Assembly (NCBI GenBank): GCA_000328365.1
Contig: KB300344.1
Coordinates: 190,855 to 254,854, forward strand
Reading direction: 5' to 3'
Length of the DNA: 64,000 nt
DNA from: Capitella teleta
Taxonomy: Eukaryota; Annelida; Polychaeta; Capitellidae
Positions within the stretch are counted from its first letter, which is position 1; the number at the start of each line of letters is the position of its first letter. The translations under genes were made by a program, and so were the position numbers. The notes under the pieces are model-generated. The model did not search any database. It was not told the origin of the DNA and worked only from the letters and a program-made list of their open reading frames with translations. This document shows positions 40,533 to 53,200 of the stretch, one piece after another.

Positions 40533-43500
40533 TCAGTCGTATGAACGTTCTGTGGGTAAATTACAATCCTCGCCATCCTCCTTGTCGTTGCTGGCCAGCA
40601 GTTGAGTGCGTTCTTCGTCCCGGTTCTTACAGTAGGACACCCCCGCTCTGAGCAATAAAACACATACCATCAGGGTGCACGCCATTCCCAGCATGAAATA
40701 AAAGAACCCGACAAGGCCATAGGTCTCATACAAGAAACTACAGATCCACACACCAACCAGAGCTCCGAATCCAGTACCATACATCAAAATACCAGAAACG
40801 GATCTGTCTTGTGGAATGATGTCAATGACCCAGGCCATGAAGAGAGGACTACAAGCACTACCGAATAATGTCTGTAATGACATCAGCACTAAGTATGCCC
40901 ACCAATTAGTCCCTGTTACCACAAGTGCCACGGAAAGTATTACAGGGACTGTTATGTACGTGATGATCAAGTGTTTCATACTGAAAAACATTGGTAGAAA
41001 TATCATTACAACCCTACCGCCACACCGAAGTGCGTTGAGCAGTATGGTGATTAGGGAGGCACTTTGAGTAGATATTTTAAAAGCATCCGATGTGATTGTG
41101 ACGAAAATATATAGAGAAGCGATCTCACGACCTATGGCTACGCCATACAACATGAAACCCAGAATCACCACAAAGAACCAGAAGGAAGAGAAACGTTTGA
41201 ACCAACTGCTGGATTTTTCTGATCTGAGATATGAGGCGCTAACTTCGTCACTTTCAACAATGCGTGCCTCGAAATCTTTTTGAAAGTTATATCGCACATA
41301 CAAATGCAAAATAGCTACGCTTATACCGTAGATACCCAATACAAGAAAAGGGACAAAGAGAAGTCCCAATTCTGCATGCTGGTCACCCTCCTCCCTTAAC
41401 TCCATCGTATCATTGCTGCCCAACAAGAGTGGTGACGTCACGGCAGTTTCATTGCTCTCTGGCGGTAACGGTGCTTCTGAGCTCAAGAATGGTGAAGCCA
41501 GAATCGGACTGATGATGGACCCAACTGCGTAGCACAAAGCGTATGCAGAAATGCAACTGGTCGCCTTATCCCTCCAAAGCAGAATTATCAATGTCACATT
41601 GCCTGGAAGTCCAAGAGGAAGGTTAAGAGATAGAACACTTATGGGCAAACAGCGACTCACAAACATTTCCCATCCCAGTTAGCGTGCCTTGCAATCCGTA
41701 AATCAAACTCAACATGATCCAATTTGGCACAAAAGGGATGCACAAGACAGACACGCCATATGTGGCGAACATAGTGGCCAGAAAAATGTCATAACTGTGT
41801 AAGTAATTGGTCGAGAGAACTGTTCCAGTTAGACTGCCAATGACCACTCCGATGCAGAACAGGCACAGACCAAAACTCATCTGCGAAAGGGTGAAACCAT
41901 GGAGAGCAGCCAGGTCAGGTTGAGTTGTTCCGATTAGGGCGAAGGCGGTGCCCTGAAAAGAAACGCGTAAATATCCTGAGTCGTGCACTACCTTAATCAC
42001 ATGGCGATGTTATCTAAGGTCCGGATGAAAAGTTTTTTCTTGTCATTCTTCGTCTTTTTTGAACGTTTTTAATCGTTATATGTGACCCGCCACGACGAAA
42101 TCAGCCTAAAGTTGCAATGATCGTAAGAGGGATATAGGGATAAAACCGCCCTTGGCGAAAACATTTCAATTTTCGGGTTTCACTGTATTCCGGTATATCA
42201 ACATCTTAACTTCGAAATGCAACAACAATTATGTGCATTATTCAACTGTAAACTGGTTTATTTTCAATTTTAATTGACCCCCTGTTTGACCTGTAGTGAG
42301 TGTAGTCATGGTGAATTATTTTAACGAGGAAAAAGTGTTAATTAATTGTCGTTTCAAACGCTTAGTATGGGTATATACCCTTATGCGATTTTTCAATAAA
42401 AATGTATCATTGTAAGAGGCGGAAACAAAGCTTTCGATTAATAGTTTTCACGAGATTCTGTGTTAGTGTAGCCATTGGAAAGCATTTACAACGGGTCATT
42501 GTTCGGATCAGGCTGTCAACTCTAAAAGACGCTCCGTTACTATGGCGACGCATGTGCGTGATGAAAATTCTCAGCAAATTTCAATCGCATTTTCCCGCAT
42601 TTTGACATTGTGGCGATTGCATGGTTCAAATGCTCATAACCTTTTAACAAGAAGAGGTATTTATTATAAAAAAAATTACGTCATATAAAAGGTAATTGAC
42701 AGCTCTTTATGAATATACCAAAAGGTCAGAAATTTTATTTTGCGACTTTAGACTGATTTCGTTGTGGAGGGACACATATTGTGCAATACAATATTATACA
42801 CAATTTATAAATGCCCCAATGGATTGGCGATATATTCATATGCAGTTACAACAATATCCCTGGATATACAACCAAAAATAAGGTCCTCTCTGGCCGTGTG
42901 CAATATGACGACCTTAAGCTCACGCTGATTGGACACAGAGCATTTTAATGCAGAAGTTGTTCTCATTTTTGCGTTTTTTTTTTTTTTTTTTTGTTTTTTT
43001 TTTTTTTTTTTTTTTTTGGTGGTCTGTATCCCCACGAATAAATGCAAATAAAAGGCTGAAAATTATCATAAATTATGTTTCCTTTCTTGTAGAGGTACTG
43101 AATGAATGAGGAGTTCGTTGAAAATATACTGCATGTAAGCATTACATGTGATGATGTTTTGAATATACAGAGAGATTCAAAAGTATATTTACAAGTAATG
43201 GGGATTTTAATTATATCGGCATTAATTAATAGTGCTTAAAACCAACAGAAGAAGCACATGACTATGCCGTGTGTGCATTAAAAAGCTTTTATTATTATTT
43301 TTTTTTTATTATTATTCAGTGCATAATAAACTCACCGATAACATGCAATACATGTAGATTAACGCCCCTCTTATCCGCTCAGAAGTCACTCGACCTGAAA
43401 GCAATTATTGGATGCAAGTCATGAAATAAATCGAATTGTGCGGTTTGTAATTGCACCTGTTCTTAGACTGGATACTTCACATTGCTTATGAAACAAACCA

Positions 43501-43726
43501 AAATTTACCAAGATCATAGACACGGAGAAAGAATGAGTTTTTTGTTATGTCGTGCGCACAAGTTAGTAAATCGAGGGTTACTAACTCCTGGGAACGAAAT
43601 AGCAATATATATCGAACGCGTCCTCTCCCGGACAGCGTAACAATGACTGTTGTTAGCAATGCAAATAAATGAGAACACAATATTTAGCGTACGTGATCTT
43701 CGCTTGCTGTCAGTTCTTGCATCCAT
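40533..43726 (-). CDS. MFSD4-like major facilitator (NaGLT1 family)
   Basis: A membrane carrier of the major facilitator superfamily, closest in memory to MFSD4A/MFSD4B; MFSD4B (NaGLT1) is a sodium-dependent glucose transporter, but the substrate here is unknown. Exons in sense order: 43693-43726 (weak donor), 43336-43394, 41661-41952, 40533-41602; phases agree, giving 484 residues (MFSD4A 514). TM1 is split over exons 2 and 3 (IYMYCMLS/GTAFALIG). The strongly family-like stretch is ALCYAVGSIISPILASPFLS, matching human FFVGFGALLSPLIADPFLSE. A loop with N-glycosylation sites (NETA, NDTM) precedes TM6, and about 12 hydrophobic segments can be counted. The exon 3 donor is taken as T|gtgagt because this keeps frame. 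The first exon is the least certain part. Confidence 0.8.
42974..43018. repeat. Poly(T) tract, about 45 nt, one G interruption
   Basis: A long T run that reads as poly(A) on the minus strand, inside intron 2 of the MFSD4-like gene. It may be the tail of an old retroposed element on the minus strand, but no body was recognised upstream. Confidence 0.4.
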
Positions 43727-43979
43727 GCTTCAAGTATAAAATATCCAAATGCATTATTTAAGAGAGAAGCACTTTTAAATATATTCTGCTTTCATTATTC
43801 TGTGGCCCTTACATAGGCCTATATACTTGAAATCAATTGATTCTGAATTGCGTTTTTGTGATGGAAATTATGTCCAATGTGATAGCCAGCATCGCTCACA
43901 TCACGAAGGGCTGAAAAGACATGCGTATAATAATAACATGAATAGGCGGCAGATTCATATAACACAACAACTAGCTAAC

Positions 43980-44906
43980 TGGTTCGAGAACTGAGTGTGT
44001 TAAGTGGGAATAGGCCTAGCTACTGTGCGCGACACTGCATGGCACTGGCCGAGACACTGAGCATGTCACTGAGTTTAAATTTCACTGAGTATGACACCAG
44101 AGCATGGTCCTGAGAATGGAATTGAGGCACTGCAGGAGTGGGCAAGCTCTGTATGTTCGATGCAGAATGGACGAGGGTCTCCACAGAGGAGGGCGACAGC
44201 ACCTGGTGGCCGAATTACAGTTTCGATGACTTCAGCTACGTCAATCGAAAGCATAATTTATCTCATTCAACCGTGTCAGAAGGCAAATATACTAGTTTAA
44301 AGCGTCAAATGTGAAGCTAGGCTGACCAGACTCAATTCAAAGTCCATGGTCAGAGGGGAAACACTGCCCACGTGCACACTCATTGATCTATTCATAAATG
44401 TCTTGCTTCAGTCTGTTTACAACAAATCTGCGTGCGTTCAATGTGATTCAGCACTGCCAGAGGTCGTCTGCATGGTGCACATCAAAAGGTGATCTCGAAT
44501 TCACAGCTAATGGGCAACGAATGCAAAAAGGTCAATGGGGAGATTTATGGTCAGTTCAACAAATCAGAGCATATCCCTGCTGAATGCCGTCATTATTTAA
44601 TACTTCAAGAATGAAGTCAGCAGTTAGAACGAGAGCGAATTCGATTCATTTACTCATCTGACCAAAAGAAGGATTTATGATTTCAGAAATTTACCCAATT
44701 GATGATGTCTCGATTTGTGACCATATATTTCAGAAGTATTTAAGTGAGGTTGTAGTTCCATGTGGCCGGTCAAGTGGTGTACAACTGACCAGTATGGGCC
44801 ATGCTTCTAAACTTCGTGGAGAGTTTCAGTATAACTCAAAAGACACTAGATCAACTCACGTCCCCTTGAAGCATGGTGATACAACCATTGGAACATAGAG
44901 GTTTTT

Positions 44907-44941
<35 letters not shown>
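43980..44941 (+). pseudogene. Possible retroposed sequence ending in A34
   Basis: About 0.9 kb ends in an uninterrupted run of 34 A (44908-44941) and holds short open pieces (for example SICDHIFQKYLSEVVVPCGR near 44710) without introns or a long frame. A poly(A) end suggests retroposition of an mRNA or an unknown LINE or SINE. No parent gene was recognised, and target duplications were not found. Confidence 0.3.
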
Positions 44942-44944
<3 letters not shown>

Positions 44945-45469
44945 CCAGATTAAATGTCCACTTCTGTATATACTGCAATGGTTCTCCTTTTAGGACAGGA
45001 AATTTGTTTTCTCAGAATCAATCACAATTGTCGATACGTAATTTCAATGGCGTCATTCGGTTATTTTCCCCAATGTGGAATACCTTTTATTTAATTGTAG
45101 CATAAATAATATATGCAATTTCCCAGGTCAACAATATTTTATTGATTGGCAATTTATTCGAAATAATGTCCAGCCCAGTGTAGAGACGTGCGTAGACATT
45201 GAATCGTCATATATTCAACGAAATGAAAGCTCGAAATGAATGCTCCCCCATGTTAACATTCAGTTGAATCCCGCAGCAAATGCAGCAAATATCTGCCATG
45301 ATAACTAATTTCAAAGAAGGAATTCTCCAAACACGGTAAACACAAAAGGTTGTGCAATCGAACATCGATAGTCTTTGTGTTCATTATTCAAACTAGAAGG
45401 AATAAATCAGAAAGGAATAATTAAAATTACATGTATAATATTCTGAAGAATAATTCAAATACAAGAGAG

Positions 45470-45870
45470 GGCCCAGAAGTAATGAGCCTCGAAGGGGAAA
45501 AGTTGTCCGATCCTCACGTGCTTTCGCACATGTTGCCTAGCAACCAATGCAAGTTTCCTGTAAAATTATCATAGTGGTTCAGCACTTTTTTTGCCGGTTT
45601 GGTAGCAACTCGTACAGACCTACCCACACCATTCTCGATCAGTTTCTTTGAGAAAAATGAAGACGATTCAGTGTAATTTCGTCATAAATCTCTTGGAGGG
45701 ATGATTCCCGTTGACTATTTGGAGAACGAAACTAACCGTCAAAGGTGCGTACTATGCCAAGCAACCAAAAATAGTTTGTGCAGCGATCGAGGAGAAGGTT
45801 CTCCACAACTGTCGAAAATTCAGCAGCATCAGCATGGGCGCCTTTTGTCGTGACCTCCAGAGATAAATGG
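45470..45870 (+). mobile_element. Mariner-like DNA transposon remnant (tentative)
   Basis: VDYLENE and, in another frame, LTVKGAYYAKQ near 45708-45766 recall the mariner transposase stretch DYLxKGxTVxGxYYA before the second catalytic aspartate. Near 45475, AGAAGTAATGAGCC resembles the end sequence of some mariners. Frameshifted and short, it is abutted downstream by a LINE fragment. Confidence 0.35.
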
Positions 45871-46345
45871 TGAGCGTGGTGCAGATCCAAGATTTTGATG
45901 AATTGATCAAAGGATACAATGGTGGCATCAATAATGTGCTAGTCATCTACGCACCTCTGAAGTCAATAACACTGAAGCCATGCAACCCAAAGAAGTGGCA
46001 TGATGCTGAAATCCATGAAGCCAGAAGAGAACGCAGAAAACGAGAACTGAAGTACAAGAACACAGAGCTCCAAGTGCATAAGGAGATGTTTGAGGAACAA
46101 GCAAAGGAAGTGGTGCAGTTGATTAAAGGGGAAAAAAAGAAGCATTTTTTTCATCGGAATTTGCTGATGCAACTGCAAAAAGAAACGTTTAAACTTCCAA
46201 CTGAACTTATGATACCAATGAATCGTGGTAGAGAGAACGAGGACAACCCAAAACGTGTGGATGAATTCAGTCACTTCTTCAAAACGAAAACCCGGATATT
46301 TCGAATACAGGATCCGGATATATGCGCATCCCTAACAAAAATATG
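45870..46345 (+). mobile_element. LINE fragment, endonuclease-RT linker
   Basis: A 159-codon open frame includes VIYAPLKSITLKPCNPKKWH, then DAEIHEARRERRKRELKYKN and LQVHKEMFEEQAKEVVQLI. This is the charged segment typical of LINE ORF2 between the endonuclease and RT (HAPLKTRxxxxRPxxPWFNxxIxEAKRxRRKxERxWRK). The RT itself is missing. The open frame could be mistaken for a host gene. Confidence 0.65.
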
Positions 46346-46596
46346 ATGTCCCCATAATTATTGCCTGAAGCCACAGGATCGACTGCAAATGACAGAATCA
46401 AACTAAAATCAATACATGTGCTTCGACTCATTTTAATTCAGATCGATAAGATACAACATGGAAGGGAAATATACTAAAATAATGCATATACACATGCCAA
46501 GAATCCTGTTTTTTTGTTTCACAGAAATCATATACGCCCAATTAAAACGAAAGACAGCTGCAATATAATTATAATTATAGAGTATGTTTTGCATTT

Positions 46597-47664
46597 TCAG
46601 CAGCACCCGTTTTGATTGCATGGGGATCCACACCTGGCCCTGAGGTCATCGCCCTCCCATTCATAGCCAAAGAGCCGCATGTCATGACCATACATCTGGC
46701 GAATTCCTTCAAGATCCTTCTCCTGAATTCGTGTGTACTCCGTGAGCGTTTTCTCCAACTGCAGCGTCTCATCGTCTCCGGTTCTCCGGGCGTTGATCAA
46801 CGGAAACTCGCTCCGGTTGAGACCTAGTCTGTGCAGAACCACTTTGGAGTCTTCTTGCATGGTCTCCACTTTGACTATAAGGTCATAGTCAATGGAGCAC
46901 GGGTGGCACAGGCGGTAGTGCGTGTCCCAGTGTTGGTTGTGATTCTCACCTTCAGTTGCCTCTAAGAAATTCACGTACTGCACGAACTCACTGAAACTCG
47001 CTCCTTTGCGGACCTCTTCATCGAGAGTCATGTTGTTTTGCAGCTTGCGAAACATTTCAATCATTCTTGGTCCGTTATGTCGCCACGTGGCGTGTAACCG
47101 CGGCCGGGTGAACTTGCCATTCCAGCATGAGATCACTCGATCCAGAGGATGGCGGACAACCATGATCTTGTAATAATCCTTCAGACGTTCATCTCGCTCG
47201 GGTTTAGAGAAGCGGTTCAGGTAAACCAGTCCTTGCTCCTCCCAGCATGACTTACAGTGGACGTTAGAGCTGTCTAGGAATTTGCCTGTGTAGCTGTAGT
47301 AGAACATGTTGTAGAAAGTCGTGCTGGCCGCTTTAGGCAGAGCGCAGTAGAGTATTTTATGCTTGTCGTCCACCAACAGGCGTCGGTACGTTTGCTCATC
47401 GTCTTCGATGTAGGTTTCCTTTAGTTGTGGGTTTTTTGCGCACTGCGATTTTAACAGTTCAAATCTTTCTTCTTGCGAACAAATCCGGTTAGTACAACTG
47501 CCGGTGGTGAGTCTGGTGACGTCATTGAAGGTAGCGTTGTCAGCGTATTCGATCGGCGATGAGTTCTGAGTTGGAGGCATGTAGTTCATGGTGAACGTCA
47601 GAAGAACTGCGCTGCAACCGAATGTCACCAGCAGGACAGGCGGCCATTGGGCCCTACGTCTCAT
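46597..47664 (-). CDS. Carbohydrate sulfotransferase (CHST8-14 family)
   Basis: A Golgi type II membrane enzyme of the Sulfotransfer_2 family (chondroitin/dermatan 4-O, HNK-1 and GalNAc-4 sulfotransferases) that moves sulfate from PAPS to a glycan. It is one intron-free frame. The open frame extends to 47715, but that upstream codon is TTG; the first ATG, at 47664, gives 355 residues with a proper short cytoplasmic start MRRRAQWPP and an anchor at about 9-26. The 5'-phosphosulfate loop LPKAASTTFYNM is at 109-120 and the 3'-phosphate loop VVRHPLDRVISC at 169-180. HWDTHYRLCHPCSIDYDLI matches CHST11 HWQTVYSLCHPCHIHYDL. It ends in a cysteine cluster (CNQNGCC). Which sugar it sulfates cannot be told. 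An upstream 5' exon is possible. Confidence 0.9.
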   Translation of the reverse strand: MRRRAQWPPVLLVTFGCSAVLLTFTMNYMPPTQNSSPIEYADNATFNDVTRLTTGSCTNRICSQEERFELLKSQCAKNPQLKETYIEDDEQTYRRLLVDDKHKILYCALPKAASTTFYNMFYYSYTGKFLDSSNVHCKSCWEEQGLVYLNRFSKPERDERLKDYYKIMVVRHPLDRVISCWNGKFTRPRLHATWRHNGPRMIEMFRKLQNNMTLDEEVRKGASFSEFVQYVNFLEATEGENHNQHWDTHYRLCHPCSIDYDLIVKVETMQEDSKVVLHRLGLNRSEFPLINARRTGDDETLQLEKTLTEYTRIQEKDLEGIRQMYGHDMRLFGYEWEGDDLRARCGSPCNQNGCC

Positions 47665-48593
47665 GGCTGCTTTTGGAATATTCCGAAATGCTGCTTCACG
47701 AAATGACTGTCGCAATGACTCTTATGTGCACTCACATTTTTCCTTCATCGTATGTCCACAGTTTTATACAGATGGTCTATACTTAAATTTCTTATTCTTC
47801 CTTGTTTAATACCATCGCCTTGCACTTTAAAACATTGCCAAAGAAACTCATTTGAGTGGATATTATCAGATTGCGAGCAATGGTGACCAGGGTTAAGCCA
47901 TCCGCACACAAAACGGGCATTGAGATTGCATGGAAGTGATTTTTAATTTAGTCGGGAGTTGATTGAAAGATTTTGTGATAGCAAGGTTCCAGTGTGTGGC
48001 ATCTGTGAGATGCAGTGGTGAACAGCTGTCCGCTGAAGACATTGAAAATCAATGGATATTTCATAGTGAAGTGAATTATGATATACATGTAGTACTATTC
48101 ATTCAAGGGTTACCACGCAAGAGATGATTGGCTTGTTATTGATTTCTCTATTCGGTGATATTTGCTATCGTAATGAATTATACAAACCAGCACTCCGATT
48201 ATCATATACATGTAGCCATACGAATAGATCGTTTTTTTTTTTCGTAATTATGGATGGCAGTGACGTTTCCATTCAAACAATTTGCCATTTTTCAGAGCAT
48301 TAAATAATTATGTCTAATCTTGGGTCAAACGTATTTTGCTAAGGTTCTAAATAGCTTCCGCTATAGTGACCTAATTCTCAAGAAGAGAATAAAACGAAAC
48401 TCGGCACACAAATCCACAGAAAATAAGATGAAGGCCCTCTGCAATGGTTGCATAATGATAATAGAATTCAACTTTCCTTTGATAGTTGATACCCATGTAC
48501 ATTATATATCATTACTTCTAAGATTATATAAATTCGCTCAGCCTCTCGGATTCTAGTTACTGTATAACACATAAGGAAAATTGCATAACAACA

Positions 48594-48599
48594 TTTATT
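48594..48599 (-). terminator. PPOX polyadenylation signal
   Basis: AATAAA on the minus strand, about 78 nt after the PPOX stop codon. Confidence 0.5.
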
Positions 48600-48676
48600 C
48601 AAAACAGAAGGAGAGCGATGAATAATTCACACGATTACAGAGTGATGAGAGGAGCATTTGATTATGAATATAACAA

Positions 48677-50183
48677 TTATTGAGTCATTTGTTCTCCAAG
48701 TGACTTCATGGTGTTCCTAGAATTCAGAATGCAGTCATTCAGACTGATTCCCTTGTAGCAGGCGCCAAGGATCGTGAGAGGGAATTTCTTGGATTCTGCA
48801 TAACTGAAAACGCTGTCAACAATGTCGCTGTGTCCTACATTATACTGAGGGATGCCACGCTGAAGGGTTGAATACAATCAAGATTTTATTCTCATGCAAC
48901 CTTTAACTGACCTTTGCGACCTTTGAGATGACCCTAAATGGCTTTTCCTTGATGCCAAGCTGGTCACGCGTTGCTTTCAAAGCGACTTCAGTAAGTTCAT
49001 CGTCGCTGTATTGATCAACTGGGCCAAAGTGATCCTCAAACCATGCTCCGCCCATCATCACCTGAAAGTCATAAATTTTGTCAAGGTCTGGTGTTTTATA
49101 GGGAAAACAAGACGTAGCTTTAATCTGATATAGGCTCCATTCATTTTTATTTTATTATGGAGAGTATATCAAAGATTGCTTATAAAGTGAAACGACTAAC
49201 GGATAATCGGGTGGTAGGTCTGTCAAGAGTGCCGTGGCCAGGAAAACTACACGAATCGTACAAAATTCCAAGCACCCTGTCTGGTTCACAAAAGGGGACA
49301 AGATGACCCAACGCCTGAAGAAGAATCGGTTGGCTGGGGAATGAACTCTAATTCAAATGATTGCCTGAATTGGGAGCCTGTCTCCTTCGAATTGCAGATT
49401 CACAACTCCGACAGACGCCAGAGGAATTCGATTTAGATCTGTCGCCATTGAAGAATGTTGCTTACTCATCAATGATGCAAGATCTGAAAATTCAAAATGG
49501 TTTAAGGTTTTTTAAATTGCTCATTAATACTTATACCTCCAGAGGGTATGGTTGAGATGACATGATCAAATACTTCTTCCTTCCCATTATATTTCAACTG
49601 AAAATTAAAACTGCAATGACTTGAATTCTGTTTCAAGAAAAACTCACATTAGCTTTGTTGTCTACAGTGAAACCTAAATCAGCACACACTGTATTCAGAT
49701 GGAGTTCAATGTTGGGATCTTCCTTCAATTTGGATGCAATAGTTTCCGGGAATGTCTGGAGGCCTCCTTGGAAAGACCAGAGCGACCAGCCTTCGCTTCT
49801 GAATCTCTCCACCAGGGGGCTCTTGGGGATTTCAGTTTTAGTGCGTTTGCCGAAGATTGCCCCTCGAATGATGGAGCCATGCTGCTGCTCCATGTCAAAG
49901 ACCGGACGCAAACATGATTTGATGCTCAACTTACGAGTGTCGCCTGCGTAGATGCCACGAAACATAGCACTGAATGCATACGTGGCAATCTGTAAATATT
50001 GCTAGAGTTATGTTAATCATTTCTCTTCCTTTTACCTCTTCTCCAAAGCGTCGGGTAATGAAATCGTGGATGCTTTCGTCATGCAACTTTACACTCTTCC
50101 TGAAAGGTTCCTTCCAACCAAATGCAGCAAGGGGTCGAGTGAACGGAGGAATCTTCTTGATTAGATCACCAGGTCCTGTTGAC

Positions 50184-50233
<50 letters not shown>

Positions 50234-53200
50234 CACCCAACATGTAATTTATTCAACAAACCAATTGAAGTATTCACTTGATCAACCTTTGAAACCATCA
50301 GTCATACCTGTGGGCATCAAACAGAGTTGGTCTTTGGCATAAATGTAGCGATATTTTGAGGCCGGGTGTTCCTTCTTCACAGAGAGAATTTTTGATTCAA
50401 GGCCGATTTCTTCAGCCTGTGAATCACAAGTAACAATCAGTGAATGACACAGACTCGTGAGACTGACCAGCAGAAGTGAAGCATATCCCGCTTCTGACTT
50501 CACTCCCCGTAAACTCCTTGGTCCGTGCTCAAATACGGTGCCATCGTCAAAACGAGACGACTCCATCCAGCCGCCAAACTGCTTACCGGCCTCGATCAAC
50601 ACAATCTACAATTGAGACAAATCAAACCATCATCATCATGGGCGATTCAAAGAGGCATAAGAGTTATGCGACCAGAAACAAATAATGATGAAATAAACAA
50701 CGAGAACCTCCTACGCATACTGCTGACAGTCTCAGCGGAGAATATGCGCTCTCATCTTCTAATCTGTGGTGATTTTAACCTACGAGACATCAGCTGGGCA
50801 GACAAAATCCCCCTAACTCGCTTCTTCTTCTTCTTCTGAAAACTCACTGAGTTCAAAGTTCATTATTTGTTTGAATGACAGCTTTCTATGGTAGCATATC
50901 ACAAAGCCGACACACAAGAGAGGCAACAATACGGCGAGCCCACTAACGAAGAGAATATGATTGACGAGGTCAAAACCCAGGCTCCCACTGGAAAGAGCCA
51001 CCATAGCGTTCTTTTATTATTCACCTTCAAATGCTATACATACACTCAAGAAACGAGCAAAACAATCCCAAACTTGAAGAGGGGAAATTACGACATTCTG
51101 AGGACTATAGTCAGCAACACAATTCAGCAGCAGAGGGGACCAACGGATCCAAAGCAATTGGGAATTGTTCTGTAAAACTCTCAACCACGCAATAGATCAA
51201 GCCATTCCCAAAATAATGATCAATCCATCAAAGCCAAAACCAGCCAGATGGATAGATAGACATCCATACTAACAAAAGTGCGGCAAAAAAGACAGACAAT
51301 ACAAGTACATGGGTACAAGATCAGAAGACGACTACAAATCTTACCACAGAATCCGAAACCAAGTGAGATGGAACATGAGAAAAGCAAAGAGTAATTACGA
51401 AACAAACCTCACACATGGAGCCGAGATCAACCCTAAAGCACTCTTCAGGTATATAAACTCAAAACTCAAAACAAACTCTGAAATACCAGATCTCATACAT
51501 AAGGGTAGAAGTGCCACAACTCCTAAGGAAAAAGTGGAAGCACTGAGTAAGTTTTTCTGCAGCGTCTTCACCAAAGAACAGACACTGACCCCACGCGATG
51601 AACAGAGAGCACCCGACAGCCCAACCATAGCGGATCAAGAGAATTAGGAAAGAAATGGTTAGGCAGATGTTGAACAAACTGAAGATTGAGAAATCCCCTG
51701 GTCCAGATGGTCAACACCCCAGAATCCTCAAGGAGCTGAAAGTCCAAGCGATAGCTGGTCCACTTGCAGATATAATGCAACAGTCCATGCTTGAAGGCTC
51801 CCTGCCACTAGAATGGAAAGAGGCCAACATAAGTTACATAGAGGCAATTCATAAGAAAGGATAAAAGAATGAACCAATTAATTACAGACCTGTCAGCCTA
51901 ACGTCCCAAGTATGCAAGATAATGGAAGAAATCATAAGGGAGCACATTCTGGAATTCCTCCGCTCACTCAACAAAAATAGCCCACACAAGCATGGATTCG
52001 TCCCCAAGAGGTCATGTGCAACCCAGCTACTAGAATGCCTGGAGATATGGAATAGAGCAATCGACACAGGGCAGATAGTGGATGCCATCTATCTAGACTT
52101 CAGCAAAGCATTTGACAGTGTACCGCACAAAAGGCTGATACAGAAAATGAGAAAAATTGGTATCACAGGCCAAATTCTTACTTAGTGCGAGGCATTCCTG
52201 GAACATAGAAGGCAGCGAGTCATCATCCATGGCATCCAATCTGAATGGGCCGACGTCTTGTCAGGCATGCCATAGGGGAGCGTATTGGGACCTCTACTAT
52301 TTGTCATTTATATAAATGACATGCCGGATGTAATCCAAAGTACTGTAAAACTGTTTGCCTACGATGCCAAACTTTTCCGAACCATCAACTGCTCCACAGA
52401 TTCCATCAGATTACAGCAGGATATACTGCATTTAGAGAACTGGGCGCAACAGTGGCAAATGAAGTTCAATTCCAACAAATGTTTCACTTTACATATCACC
52501 ACAGCAAATACTCCTAAAAACAATATGAATATAAGATAGGCAATAAAAAGATTGAAGCTGTTCCATCGATCAGGGACTTGGGGGTTATAATAGACACAAA
52601 ACAGGGTTTTGAAGAACATATAAATAGTAAAATCCAGACAGCAAATAAAGTGCTCGCCATCGTTAGAAGATCATTTGATTTCTTAGACGCAGAGACTCTC
52701 GTCCTCCTTTACAAGTCCCTTATTCGACCACACCTGGAATATTGCAATGCAATAACGTTTCCGAGAACCATCAGAGCGATGAAGGCAATAGAAAGAATGC
52801 AGAGAAGAGCAACAAAGCTGCTTTCAAGCACCGGTCATCTCCCCTTCGAAGATAGACTAAAATACCTTAAGCTTCCATCTATGTACTACAGATTTCGAAG
52901 AGGAGACATGATTCAGCTTTTTATGATGATGCATGGCCTGTATGACTGCAACCTGGAAGATTTGGGAATCAGATACAGCACAAACATTACAAGAGGCCAT
53001 AAATTCAAATTAGGTAAAATAAGATGTAACACCACCCAAGTTGACCCAACGTATGAAATCTCTTCCAAGAACCTTTTAGATCGATCATGGATGACCGAAA
53101 AATATATATACGCCGTCTAGCCATGCATGTAAAAGTGAAAAAAGAAAAAAAAAAAAGAAAAAAAAAAAAAAGAAGAAAAATAACCCCAACAAAGGAGCTG

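Noticed and set aside
46597-47715. Sulfotransferase start at 47715
   Set aside because: That codon is TTG; an in-frame stop lies just upstream and the first ATG is at 47664, giving a normal type II anchor.
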